Shown here in pieces: positions 33,532 to 41,534 of a stretch of DNA of 64,000 bases. Location: NCBI GenBank assembly GCA_003003925.1, contig PVWP01000005.1:1-64000 (forward strand), read 5' to 3'. A program made the position numbers and the translations under genes. This DNA is from Aphanothece cf. minutissima CCALA 015. GTDB lineage: Bacteria > Cyanobacteriota > Cyanobacteriia > PCC-6307 > Cyanobiaceae. The notes beneath the pieces are model-generated. The model ran no database searches. It had not been told where the DNA came from and saw only the letters and a program-made list of their open reading frames with translations. Numbering within the stretch: position 1 is the first letter of the stretch; each line of letters starts with the position of its first letter.

Positions 33532-34857
33532 ATGACTGCCCATTCACGGCACGATCGGCAGCACCCAACCTCGGAGATAACAGATCAGCGCAATGATTTT
33601 CAGCGCGACAGAGATCGCATTCTGTACTCTGAGGCTTTCCGTAGGCTGCAGGGTGTAACCCAAGTCGTTTCGGCGGACGAAGGCTGGGTAGTGCATAATC
33701 GACTAACCCACTCGCTTAAAGTTGCACAGGTAGCAAAGAGGATTGCCGAACGAATTCTGGATGAAAATCCAGATCCTACGCTCCTAGGAAATCTAGGCGG
33801 ACTAGATCCTGAGGTATGCGAAGCTGCTGGTCTTGCTCATGATCTTGGGCATCCACCATTTGGCCATGTGGCTGAGGAGACTCTGCAGCTTCTTACAGAG
33901 GATTCTGGCCACTTTGAAGGCAATGCTCAGTCCTTTCGAATTCTTACTAAAATTGAACCTCATAATAGCTCGTATCGCGGGCTTAACTTAACTAGAGCCA
34001 CGTTGGCTGCCGTGACTAAGTACCCAATGGCAAGGACCGGGAGTGGTGGCCCTCCAAATCCAAAGTACGGATACTATTCTCAGTCGGAAGCCGACGAGTT
34101 TATCTTTGCCCATGCGCTGTTTGAACCGCTGGACTCATTCAAATCTTTGGAGGCCGAGATTATGGATTTTGCAGATGATATTACATTCGCTATTCATGAC
34201 ACAGAGGACTTCTATCGTGCTGGCTTAATTCCATTAAATGAGTTGGGATCTGACCCCGGTAGCATTGTAACTGCTGAAGCTCTGCGATTGAAGGAAGATA
34301 TTGACCGACGTTGGAGAATGCGCCCTAAACCAGCCGTTTTCGAAGAGAAGCACCTTGATGCCTTGAAAAAAGTGCTTGATCCCCTGCGCATGAGTTCTTC
34401 TTACTCCGGGCTACAGCAAGAACGGATTGCCATCAAGCGAGCTGCTTCACATTTAATATCTGACTGGATACGACGCGGAATCAACTTAAATCGTGATTTC
34501 ACTCCAGGCCAGAGAAGGGTAGTAATTGATGATGAGATATCTCTCCAAATCAAAATGCTCAAGGAATTAGTATGGACATACGTAATTGACAGACCAAGCT
34601 TAGCACTTCAGCAGGCTGGTTACAGGAGGATCGTCAAAGTACTATTTTACTTCTTTTTGAAGAATCTTAAGAAGGGAGAACTCCGCGCCATTCCGTTACA
34701 GTTTCATGGCTTGATAGCTGCTCGAGATATGGGAAAGGAATCTAATCATAGAATCGCTGCAGATATAATCTGTTCCTTGACTGACAATCAGGCTCTCGTG
34801 TTATACCGCAGAATTACTGGCAGCGATCCTGGAGGCATTCTCCGTGCGGTCATCTAG
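33532..34857 (+). CDS. dgt: Deoxyguanosinetriphosphate triphosphohydrolase (dGTPase, HD domain)
   Basis: Splits dGTP (or other dNTPs) to the nucleoside plus triphosphate. The 441-residue protein has the N-terminal RDRDRILYSEAFRRLQGVTQ, the HD metal ligands HNRLTHSLKVAQ, AHDLGHPPFGH and IMDFADDITFAIHD, and a helical C-terminus. AT-rich codon use and the company of PIN, HNH and SLATT genes suggest an acquired defence version: dNTP-depleting dGTPases and dCTP deaminases are known anti-phage enzymes. It converges on the GTP-cyclohydrolase-like gene. Confidence 0.92.
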   Translation: MTAHSRHDRQHPTSEITDQRNDFQRDRDRILYSEAFRRLQGVTQVVSADEGWVVHNRLTHSLKVAQVAKRIAERILDENPDPTLLGNLGGLDPEVCEAAGLAHDLGHPPFGHVAEETLQLLTEDSGHFEGNAQSFRILTKIEPHNSSYRGLNLTRATLAAVTKYPMARTGSGGPPNPKYGYYSQSEADEFIFAHALFEPLDSFKSLEAEIMDFADDITFAIHDTEDFYRAGLIPLNELGSDPGSIVTAEALRLKEDIDRRWRMRPKPAVFEEKHLDALKKVLDPLRMSSSYSGLQQERIAIKRAASHLISDWIRRGINLNRDFTPGQRRVVIDDEISLQIKMLKELVWTYVIDRPSLALQQAGYRRIVKVLFYFFLKNLKKGELRAIPLQFHGLIAARDMGKESNHRIAADIICSLTDNQALVLYRRITGSDPGGILRAVI

Positions 34858-34938
34858 GCAGCAATGCTGGCTGCCGAACGCGCCAGCGCACCTTGCCGAG
34901 GAGCCTCATGGTTGCAGAGGCTACCGTGCACTGGAACT

Positions 34939-35586
34939 TTAAGACGGCGCTTCAGGTGTATCTGGTTGTTCGCTGTTGCTTGAGAAATCAAACTGCGAAA
35001 GTAAGTGACCCATCTTGAATTTCTTTGCTCTGAGGTAATCTGCAGAGTAGTCTGTCGCACTGACTTCAAGACTTTCGCGTACAACGGATATTCCAAATGC
35101 GGATAGCCCTAAAATCTTCCTGGGATTGTTTGTTAGCAGCCTTACGGACTTAATGTCAAAAAAGCGTAGTATATATGATGCTCTGTCGTAAGTTCGCGGA
35201 TCTTGAGGTACCCCCAAATGCTCATATGCTTCTGATGTATCAAGTCCTAGTGTACGTCCCAGCTCAAGTCCAAGCGTTTTAGTATAGAGTCCGGCGCCTC
35301 TGCCGTCGCAGAGACAATAAATAAGCAGTCCGCCTTCAATAGAGATCCGCTTAAGACTGAAATCAAGTTGCTCATGGCAGTCGCAGTCCAAGCTTTGAAA
35401 TATCTCGGCCGTATAGCAAGCACTCTGAATTCTGCATAAGTGTGGGAGAGTGCTTTGCTCAAGCCTTGACATGCACAGAACATTATCCTCTTCATGGTCG
35501 CCCCAAGAAAAACAGTGGAAATCAAAAATCCCGTATGCAGTAGTCAGCATCGTGCTAGCCACTCTGGGAGTACTACTAATTGCCAT
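34939..35586 (-). CDS. Stand-alone GTP cyclohydrolase II-like enzyme
   Basis: The 215-residue protein aligns by eye with the RibA domain. The three zinc cysteines are present (SACYTAEIFQSLDCDCHEQL), as are DGRGAGLYTK (RibA: EGRxIGL), LGLDTSEAYEHLG, VRLLTNNPRKI and KMGHLL. Changes from RibA include RxHSEC to RIQSAC, LRCDCG to LDCDCH and QEGR to CDGR. It is not fused to RibB as in the usual cyanobacterial riboflavin enzyme. It overlaps the upstream SLATT gene by 11 bases, so the two work together. I infer a GTP-derived signal or toxic nucleotide in a defence pair. The ATG at 35586 is chosen; a TTG at 35592 is possible. Confidence 0.75.
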   Translation of the reverse strand: MAISSTPRVASTMLTTAYGIFDFHCFSWGDHEEDNVLCMSRLEQSTLPHLCRIQSACYTAEIFQSLDCDCHEQLDFSLKRISIEGGLLIYCLCDGRGAGLYTKTLGLELGRTLGLDTSEAYEHLGVPQDPRTYDRASYILRFFDIKSVRLLTNNPRKILGLSAFGISVVRESLEVSATDYSADYLRAKKFKMGHLLSQFDFSSNSEQPDTPEAPS

Positions 35587-36058
35587 CGCCAATTACCCCT
35601 TTTGAGTTGTAGCCTCCAATTGCTTCAGGTGTTGGAACCAATGGAAGCCAGCGCCGGTGGGCATCCCACGCAATCTTGCGTACATCATTTGCAAGGAGCA
35701 CTCTGCGTTCATCTTCGCTGACTGCATACTCCTCAAGACCATATACATATTTTGTCTGACTGTCTTCTACTCTTCGCTGGCAGTCACGATAAATGGACCA
35801 CAAGCTTTGCGGTTTTCTTAGTTGCAGCCACGCTGTGCCCCCGGCAGCCACTAAGGAAAGCACGGAAGGTATAACCTTCCCAAGCCACAGGCCATGACCA
35901 AGTGTAATGAAAAGGGGACTAGTTAAACTGCAAGCTATCACAACAACGAAAAAGCACAATGATTCTTGTTTGTTGTGATCCGCCTTAAGCTTGAATCCAC
36001 GTCTTGTGCTTTCTGCAAAAGCAGGGGAATCGTCCATGCCGTTCTGAGATTGCTCCAT
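35576..36058 (-). CDS. SLATT-type two-helix membrane protein (DUF4231-like)
   Basis: The 160-residue protein has a charged N-terminus and two membrane helices (about 34-54 SLCFFVVVIACSLTSPLFIT and 60-79 KVIPSVLSLVAAGGTAWLQL). The cytosolic helical part SLWSIYRDCQRRVEDSQTKY ends DAHRRWLPLVP, as in SLATT/DUF4231 proteins. SLATT domains are predicted pore-forming effectors tied to nucleotide-sensing conflict systems. The start at 36058 lies 7 bases after the attC-like site and the stop is inside the cyclohydrolase-like gene. Confidence 0.72.
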   Translation of the reverse strand: MEQSQNGMDDSPAFAESTRRGFKLKADHNKQESLCFFVVVIACSLTSPLFITLGHGLWLGKVIPSVLSLVAAGGTAWLQLRKPQSLWSIYRDCQRRVEDSQTKYVYGLEEYAVSEDERRVLLANDVRKIAWDAHRRWLPLVPTPEAIGGYNSKGVIGDGN

Positions 36059-36064
36059 AGATAA

Positions 36065-36135
36065 ACCTAGAATACAGCGAATGCTCAGCATCAGTGGTGG
36101 CGCTGCGCGCCGTCCGCTGCATGCTGATGTTAGGC
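36065..36135 (-). repeat. attC-like site 1 between GIY-YIG and SLATT genes
   Basis: On the minus strand the core GCCTAAC (36135-36129) includes the TAA stop of the GIY-YIG gene. About 70 bases later TCTAGGT (36071-36065) stands where GTTRRRY is expected (imperfect). Inside, CATCAG (36129-36124) pairs with CTGATG (36094-36089) around a GC-rich centre. Stop codon within the left core and next start just past the right end are hallmarks of integron cassettes. Confidence 0.45.
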
Positions 36136-36981
36136 CTTCTCGTCGAGTTCCTTAAGAGTGATCCCATCTTTTGTCTTCCATTCCGTAAGTCCGTTAGCGC
36201 CGCCTCCATGCACAGTTGCTGCTGCAGCGCTCGGGCTAGAGAACTCAGCGTCCCTGGTGAACGCCAAGAACCCGTCCTTCTCAACAAGGACGCCGTCTGC
36301 AATGAGCTTCTTGCGCAGGGTGACCACGAATGGGTGTCTCTGTTGTGCAGACGGGCGGTCTTTCAGCACGGCTGTTGATCCACTGAACACAACGAAACCG
36401 TCAGGAGTGCGCTGTCCTCGAGCCTCTGCACCCTTGATGCGGCAGATGAGTTGCCCCCCCGACTGGCCCTTTGCAGGAGCCTTCGTGATCGGTGTGAGAA
36501 GGTCTGATCCGAGGACGGGCAGTAGCTGACGAATACGGCCAAGGAAGACCTCCATATCTTCGCGATCGGACTCCGGCAGCTTTGAACCACCGGCCTGATT
36601 CTGCTCAATGGAGAAGCGGCCAACTTGAATAGCTTCGGTCAAAAGGCGACTCTCCAAGTAGCGCACATGGGCTTTCGTGAGATTCTCGTCCTTGCTAACG
36701 AAAACGATCGCCGAGACCCAGAACTCTTTCCCCTTGTGCTGCTTAAGCCTGTCACGAATGACCTCTGCCTCCCCAATGTAGGCGTGTGGCGCGTTCGTAG
36801 ACGGATTGGTACCGGTAAGGACATAGACGCCAGCCTTCTCGCACTCTTCACGTGCAACCAAGCCGTCCAGCTCAGTACGAGGAGCTGCGAGGGCCTTGCC
36901 AGTCCAGTTTGAGATCTCCGCTGTGCGAAGCGCCTTCGCGTCCCCGTGCGGGAGGAAGAGCTTGATAGTTGCTGATGTCAC
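36130..36981 (-). CDS. GIY-YIG nuclease domain protein with DUF4357
   Basis: Of 283 residues, about 50-130 form a GIY-YIG-like domain: AGVYVLTGTNPS, HAYIGEAEVIRDRLKQHKG, and the downstream Glu in HVRYLESRLLTEA. The C-terminal DUF4357 is FSSPSAAAATVHGGGANGLT followed by EWKTKDGITLKEL. Proteins of this layout occur in mobile and defence regions; the role is unknown (DNA cleavage or repair is likely). GTG 36981 is the start, 13 bases after the GTTAGGC 7-mer (minus strand of 36995-37001), and the stop lies within the next GCCTAAC. Confidence 0.82.
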   Translation of the reverse strand: MTSATIKLFLPHGDAKALRTAEISNWTGKALAAPRTELDGLVAREECEKAGVYVLTGTNPSTNAPHAYIGEAEVIRDRLKQHKGKEFWVSAIVFVSKDENLTKAHVRYLESRLLTEAIQVGRFSIEQNQAGGSKLPESDREDMEVFLGRIRQLLPVLGSDLLTPITKAPAKGQSGGQLICRIKGAEARGQRTPDGFVVFSGSTAVLKDRPSAQQRHPFVVTLRKKLIADGVLVEKDGFLAFTRDAEFSSPSAAAATVHGGGANGLTEWKTKDGITLKELDEKA

Positions 36982-36994
36982 ATGAGTATCATAG

Positions 36995-37001
36995 GCCTAA
37001 C
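36995..37001 (-). repeat. attC-like right core (GTTAGGC) at the upstream cassette border
   Basis: On the minus strand CCGTCCGATGACTTGTTAGGC ends 13 bases before the GIY-YIG start. It mirrors the left end of site 1 (GCCTAAC then GGACGG 14 bases later). Its own left core is not found within about 150 bases to the right, so the site may be truncated. A short frame of about 40 codons ends in the TAG inside this 7-mer. Confidence 0.4.
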
Positions 37002-37258
37002 AAGTCATCGGACGGTTCCCAGCACCACTCCTCCCATATGCTCCTTTTTCGAGAATCTCCTGAAGGGCGGCAGGGAGGATTCCCTGAAATGCCGATGCTG
37101 CATAGCCTTTCAAGAGCAACTTCCGGTTTCTAACAGTTGTTCACAGGTCCGATAACCACCTGTAGCCAGCGATACGCATGTCTTGCGGTCCTTCCCACCT
37201 TTAGCAGTGCAAGACCGGCGGAGAGATCCAGCTCAAGGTGGATACCCAGGCCGCCCAC

Positions 37259-38464
37259 TCACCCCCGCGCACTACGCAGAGCAAAAGGCACGGTGAGCAG
37301 CAGGCTCCCCCCAGCGACCACGAACAACCCCGGCAGGGAGATGTCGATCAGCACCCCCGAGAGGGCCTGGGACAGGGGATCGAAGGCGACGCCGGCCAGC
37401 ATGGCCAGGGCCATCACCCGGCCCTGCAGCGGTGCCGGGGTCTCCCGCTGCAACCAGGCCGTGGCCAGCACCCCCACCAGGCCGCCGCCGATCCCCATCG
37501 CCGCCAGCAGGGCGGCCGCCGTCCACCACTGGCCAGCCACCGCCAGCCCCAGCAGGCCCGCCCCCAGCCCGGCCGACAGCCAGCCCAGCGCGCCCCCCGG
37601 ATGGGCGATGGCGCCGAACCGGCCGGCCCACCAGACCCCCACCAGGGCGCCCACGCCGTAGGCGGCCTGGAGCCAGCCGTAGCTGGCGGCGCCACCGCCG
37701 AAGCGCAGTGTCACCAGCTCCACCACGCCGATCACCACCGGGCCCAGCACGGCCAGGTTGATCATGGCGATCAGGGTCAGGCCCGTGCGGATCGCCCGAT
37801 GGCCCCAGGCGAAGGCGATCCCCTCCCGCAGGCCCTGCGCCAGGCCCCCGGTCGGGGCCGTGGCCGCCGCGGCCAAGCAAGGCCGCACCTGCACGAAGCA
37901 GCCCACGGCGAACAGCAGCAGAGCGGTGTCGAAGGCCAGGGCCGCCGTCGCCCCGGCCACCGCCAGGGACAGCCCCGCCAGGGCGGGACCGGCCACGTTG
38001 CTGATCTGCTCGCTGCCCTGGAGCCAGGCGTGGGCCCGGCCGAGATGGCGGGCCTCCAGCAGGCGGGGCAGCAGGGCCAGGGCGGCGGGGTAGAGGCAGG
38101 CCTCCGCCGCCCCGAACACGGCCGCCAGCACCAGCACCGGGCCCAGGTCGAGGGCGTCGCGGCTGGCCAGCAGGGTGAGCACCCCGGTGGCGATCGCCAG
38201 GATCCAGCCGGCCCGCACCGCCATCGTCCGGGGCGGATGGCGATCGCTGAGCACGCCGCCCAGCAACAGCAGCAGCCCCCGGGGCAGGGCCGCCGCCATC
38301 AGCACCAGGGCCAGGGAGGTGCCCGAGCCCGTGCGCTGCAGCATCAGCCAGGTGACGGCGACGAACCAGAACTGGACACCGGCGAACAGCAGGGTCTGGC
38401 CCAGCCAGAGCCAGCGGAAGCCCGACCGCCGAAGCAGGGATCCGCCCATGGCCATCCCGCTCAC
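37259..38464 (-). CDS. MFS exporter (enterobactin-exporter-like)
   Basis: The 401-residue protein has about 12 membrane helices, with family hallmarks at SRHPPRTMAVRAGW-type loop (SDRHPPRTMAVRAG), the second-half LRFGGGAASYGWLQAAYGVG and LQRETPAPLQGRVMALAMLA. MFS_3/EntS-like exporters push small molecules or drugs outward. The start is the GTG at 38464, overlapping the stop of the Coq4-like gene (GTGA), so the two are coupled. The pair is divergent from a TetR gene and very likely under its control. Confidence 0.88.
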   Translation of the reverse strand: MSGMAMGGSLLRRSGFRWLWLGQTLLFAGVQFWFVAVTWLMLQRTGSGTSLALVLMAAALPRGLLLLLGGVLSDRHPPRTMAVRAGWILAIATGVLTLLASRDALDLGPVLVLAAVFGAAEACLYPAALALLPRLLEARHLGRAHAWLQGSEQISNVAGPALAGLSLAVAGATAALAFDTALLLFAVGCFVQVRPCLAAAATAPTGGLAQGLREGIAFAWGHRAIRTGLTLIAMINLAVLGPVVIGVVELVTLRFGGGAASYGWLQAAYGVGALVGVWWAGRFGAIAHPGGALGWLSAGLGAGLLGLAVAGQWWTAAALLAAMGIGGGLVGVLATAWLQRETPAPLQGRVMALAMLAGVAFDPLSQALSGVLIDISLPGLFVVAGGSLLLTVPFALRSARG

Positions 38465-39180
38465 AGCCGCCCCACCCGCTCAGCAAACGGCCGCAGCTGC
38501 AGCGCCTCGCGCCACTCCACCAGCGGCAGCTCCCAGCCCTCCTCCCAGCGTTGGGCGAACAGGGGCCTGGCCTCCAGGCCCATCTGCAGCCCGGTGCGGA
38601 TCGTCTCCACCAGCTCCGGCAGCAGCTCGGGGGCCCCGAGGGTGGCCGACACCAGGGCCTGGGCCGTGAGCACGGCGCCCAGGGGGTAGGGGAACTGGGT
38701 GAGATGGAAGGCCTGCAGACCGATCTCGCCCGTCACCGTGGTGTCGAAGCCGGTGATCACGTGCCAGAGGTCGTGGGTCTGGCTGAGCCGCAGCTCCACA
38801 TAGGCCGCATCGCTATCGGGCGCCATGCCGGCATGCAGGTTGGGGTCGTAGCCCAGCCGTTCCAGCGACGCCGCGTAGGCCTGGCCGAGGCTGCCCTCGG
38901 GCATGTGGGCCAGCTGCTCCAGGTCGTGGGCCGGGGGGATCCAGCGCGCCTCGATCAGCTCGGCGCAGGCCGGATCGCGGCGCAGCTGCTCGGCCATCAG
39001 GGCATAGGAGGGCGTCTCCAGCAGGGCGTCGGCCAGGGCCCCCACCAGCTCGAGGTCGGTGTCGCCGCCGCTCATGGCCACGAAGGTGCCGAGGACGCGG
39101 AACAGCTGGGGCGGCAGCTCCGGGGCCTCGAACGACGCCGCGGCGGGGGCGGGATTGGGGCGGAAAACGGCGGTGGTCAT
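38461..39180 (-). CDS. Coq4-family protein
   Basis: The 239-residue protein has the Coq4 pattern: VGALADALLETPSYALMAEQ, ELRLSQTHDLWHVITGFDTT with the metal-site HDxxH, and LQAFHLTQFPYPLGAVLTA. Coq4 helps build or modify the ring of ubiquinone in mitochondria and proteobacteria; cyanobacteria make plastoquinone, so the substrate here is open. It is the first gene of a two-gene unit with the MFS exporter, facing tetR. Confidence 0.85.
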   Translation of the reverse strand: MTTAVFRPNPAPAAASFEAPELPPQLFRVLGTFVAMSGGDTDLELVGALADALLETPSYALMAEQLRRDPACAELIEARWIPPAHDLEQLAHMPEGSLGQAYAASLERLGYDPNLHAGMAPDSDAAYVELRLSQTHDLWHVITGFDTTVTGEIGLQAFHLTQFPYPLGAVLTAQALVSATLGAPELLPELVETIRTGLQMGLEARPLFAQRWEEGWELPLVEWREALQLRPFAERVGRL

Positions 39181-39198
39181 CGGTGCGAACACGAAGGA

Positions 39199-39217
39199 AC
39201 GTGAGCAGTCCTCACGT
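39199..39217. promoter_or_regulatory. Inverted repeat, candidate TetR operator
   Basis: ACGTGAG (39199-39205) - CAGTC - CTCACGT (39211-39217) is a perfect 7-5-7 inverted repeat midway between the divergent Coq4-like/MFS unit (start 39180) and the tetR gene (start 39299). Position and symmetry are typical for the operator of a divergent TetR-family repressor. Confidence 0.75.
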
Positions 39218-39298
39218 CCAGGAAATTATGAGCTTCCCTCGCCTTTGTCAATGGGATGCGAGGATCGCTCAGGTTTTCCCGGTCTGCCGCTTCCCGCC

Positions 39299-39973
39299 AT
39301 GGCCGACGCCACCACCACCCCCGGTGAGCCCTCGCCCCTGCGCCGCCAGCCGCGCCAGGCCCGCAGCCAGGAGCGGGTGCGGCGGATCCTGGCGGCGGCC
39401 GAGGAGCTGTTCGTGTCAGGCGGCGTCGGCAGCACCACCACCAACGCCATCGCCGCCAAAGCCGGGGTGCCGATCGGCTCCCTCTACCAGTTCTTCCCCG
39501 ACAAGGGGGCGATCCTGCGCAGCCTCGCCCAGCTCTACGCCGAGCAGCTGCACGAGCTGCTCACGGCCTTCTTCGACGGGGGGGACGGCCGCTGCCTCTC
39601 CCTGGAGGACTCGATCACCGCCGCCGTGGCCCTCACCGATCGCTTCTTCCGCGACCACCCCGGCTACCCGGCCATCTTCCTGGATGTGCAGAGCGCCACC
39701 CCCGAGCTGCTGGCCATCGAGGAGGAGGCCGACGCCCGGCTGATCAACGACTGGAGCGGCCTGATCGTCGAAAAGGCCTCAGCCGAGGGCAGCCCCCTCA
39801 GCGCGGAGGAGGGCCACCTGATCGCCTACGTGCTGGTCAAGACCGTCGGCCATCTCCTGTGGCTGGCGGCCACCCAGGAGCAGGGCCGCCGCGACCGGCT
39901 GGTGGCCGAATGCGGCGACCTGGCCATCGCCTATCTGCGGCGGCGGCTGGCCGGGGACGGCTCACCAGCCTGA
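39299..39973 (+). CDS. TetR/AcrR family transcriptional regulator
   Basis: The 224-residue protein has an N-terminal helix-turn-helix: RQARSQERVRRILAAAEELF, STTTNAIAAKAGVPIGSLYQ, FFPDKGAILRSLAQLY. The helical C-terminal ligand-binding domain has FRDHPGYPAIFLDVQSATPE and AYVLVKTVGHLLWLAA. It is divergent from the Coq4-like/MFS pair with the inverted repeat at 39199-39217 between them, so it probably represses both and itself until its ligand is present. Confidence 0.92.
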   Translation: MADATTTPGEPSPLRRQPRQARSQERVRRILAAAEELFVSGGVGSTTTNAIAAKAGVPIGSLYQFFPDKGAILRSLAQLYAEQLHELLTAFFDGGDGRCLSLEDSITAAVALTDRFFRDHPGYPAIFLDVQSATPELLAIEEEADARLINDWSGLIVEKASAEGSPLSAEEGHLIAYVLVKTVGHLLWLAATQEQGRRDRLVAECGDLAIAYLRRRLAGDGSPA

Positions 39974-40939
39974 TCAGGCCCAGAGCGTCTCCAGGGTGTA
40001 GGGGCCGCCCTCCTTCACCCAGAAGGTGCCGTCGATGAAGCGATGGCTCCGGTCGAGCCCGTCGATCGCCTCCATGTCTTCGGGAGCCAGCTCGACCTCG
40101 GCGGCGGCGAGGTTCTCGGCCAGACGCGCCGGCGACACCGACTTGGGGATCACGGCGGTGCCGCGCTGCAGGGCCCAGCCCAGCACCACCTGGGCCGGCG
40201 TGAGGTCCCGCCGGCTGGCGATCGCCGTGACCGTGGGGTCCTCCAGCAGCAGTGGCTGGCCGGGGGGCCGCATCTGGGGAGGCAGGCCCGGGGTGCCCAG
40301 GGGCGAATAGCCCGTGAGGTGCACGCCGTGGGCCTCGCAGAAGGCGAACAGCCCCTTCTGCTGGAGGTAGGGGTGGAGCTCCACCTGGTTCATGGCCGGC
40401 CGGATGCGCGCCTGCCCCAGCAGGCTGTAGAGGGTGGCCATGCCGAAGTTGCTGACGCCGATGTGGCGGCACAGGCCCCCGTCCACGGCCGCTTCCATCG
40501 CCGCCCAGGTGGCCGCGATCGGCAGGGTCTCCAGCGACACCAGATCCTCGGCACCCTCGGGCATCACCACCCCCGGCCGGAAGGCCACGGGCCAGTGGAT
40601 CAGATACAGATCGAGGTGCTCGAGCTGCAGATCGGCCAGGGTGCGCTCCAGGGCCGGGGCCACGTCCTCGGGGGCATGGGCGTTGTTCCAGAGCTTGGAG
40701 GTGATCCAGAGCTCCTCCCGCTTCACCAGGCCGGAGCGGATCGCCCCCGCCAGGGCCTCACCGATCTCGGCCTCGTTGCCGTAGATGGCGGCACAGTCGA
40801 TGTGGCGGTAGCCGAGCTGCAGGGCCGCCGTCACCGCCGCCCCCACCTCCCCAGGAGGGGCATTCCAGGTGCCCAGGCCCAGCATCGGCATGGCAGCGCC
40901 GTCGTCGAAGGGGAGTGTCTTCAAGGCGGTGAAATCCAA
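39974..40939 (-). CDS. Aldo/keto reductase
   Basis: NADPH-dependent carbonyl reductase of the AKR fold, 321 residues. Seen: GLGTWNAPPGEVGAAVTAAL, the catalytic Asp/Tyr in IDCAAIYGNEAEIGEAL, Lys in WITSKLWNNAH, His in YLIHWPVAF, and the NADPH-binding end VIPKSVSPARLAENL. The TTG at 40939 (MDFTALKTLPFDDG) is the best start; no ATG fits. It converges on tetR and lies just behind a membrane-protein gene on the same strand, with an 8-base gap to that gene's stop. Confidence 0.92.
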   Translation of the reverse strand: MDFTALKTLPFDDGAAMPMLGLGTWNAPPGEVGAAVTAALQLGYRHIDCAAIYGNEAEIGEALAGAIRSGLVKREELWITSKLWNNAHAPEDVAPALERTLADLQLEHLDLYLIHWPVAFRPGVVMPEGAEDLVSLETLPIAATWAAMEAAVDGGLCRHIGVSNFGMATLYSLLGQARIRPAMNQVELHPYLQQKGLFAFCEAHGVHLTGYSPLGTPGLPPQMRPPGQPLLLEDPTVTAIASRRDLTPAQVVLGWALQRGTAVIPKSVSPARLAENLAAAEVELAPEDMEAIDGLDRSHRFIDGTFWVKEGGPYTLETLWA

Positions 40940-40946
40940 ACGAGCA

Positions 40947-41534
40947 TCACTCCACCCTGGCGCGGGCGGTGAAGGAGCGCAGCGCAAAGCTTCGGGCCTG
41001 CGGCTTATCCGATTCGATCACGAACTGCAGCCGTTCCCCCTGCCGGCCGATCTTGGTTTCCGCCACCTCCCCGATCACCTGGCCCGTGCCGTCGAGCACA
41101 TCGAACGTCACCTGGATGGTCCCGCAGGGGCGCTCCAGGCAGGCCACCTCCATCACATCGACGATGCCGCCGCCGTAGAGCCGCGGCTTGCGGCAGATCC
41201 CCTGGCAGCGGCGGGTGAACACCCCCTGATCCGCCTCCGCCCAGCCATCGGCGAGCAGGTCCTGGCGGGTCTCGCCCCGCCCGCCGGCGGCCGGCTTCTC
41301 GGCCAGGGACGCGCGCAGGCCGGCCGCCAGCCAGCCGGCGCCGAAGCCCAGCAGCACCAGGGCCACCATCAGCAGCCGCTGGAGGATCGGAAACTGGGCG
41401 GGTTCAGACGCCGGCGGAAGGGCCGGTGGCTTCGGGGGCCGTCCCCCGGGCGGCACCGGCTCCATCTCGACGATCAGGTCCTCAACGGTCTTCCCGGTCG
41501 TCGCCTTCGGCTCGCCCTTGCCGGTCCTTGCCAT
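40947..41534 (-). CDS. Single-pass membrane protein, 195 aa
   Basis: Product not recognised. The cytosolic N-terminus is Pro-rich (about 1-50). One membrane helix follows at about 54-74 (LLMVALVLLGFGAGWLAAGL). The external domain has three or four cysteines (RRCQGICRKP, EVACLERPCGTIQ) and a beta-rich end VIGEVAETKIGRQGERLQFV. The start ATG at 41534 overlaps the upstream gene's 3' end by 53 bases, so the pair is one unit. Confidence 0.7.
   Translation of the reverse strand: MARTGKGEPKATTGKTVEDLIVEMEPVPPGGRPPKPPALPPASEPAQFPILQRLLMVALVLLGFGAGWLAAGLRASLAEKPAAGGRGETRQDLLADGWAEADQGVFTRRCQGICRKPRLYGGGIVDVMEVACLERPCGTIQVTFDVLDGTGQVIGEVAETKIGRQGERLQFVIESDKPQARSFALRSFTARARVE

Noticed and set aside
34857..34939. 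attC-like site between the convergent dGTPase and cyclohydrolase-like genes
   Set aside because: There is a GGCAGC/GCTGCC stem, but neither core 7-mer is present. It is more likely a simple hairpin between convergent genes.
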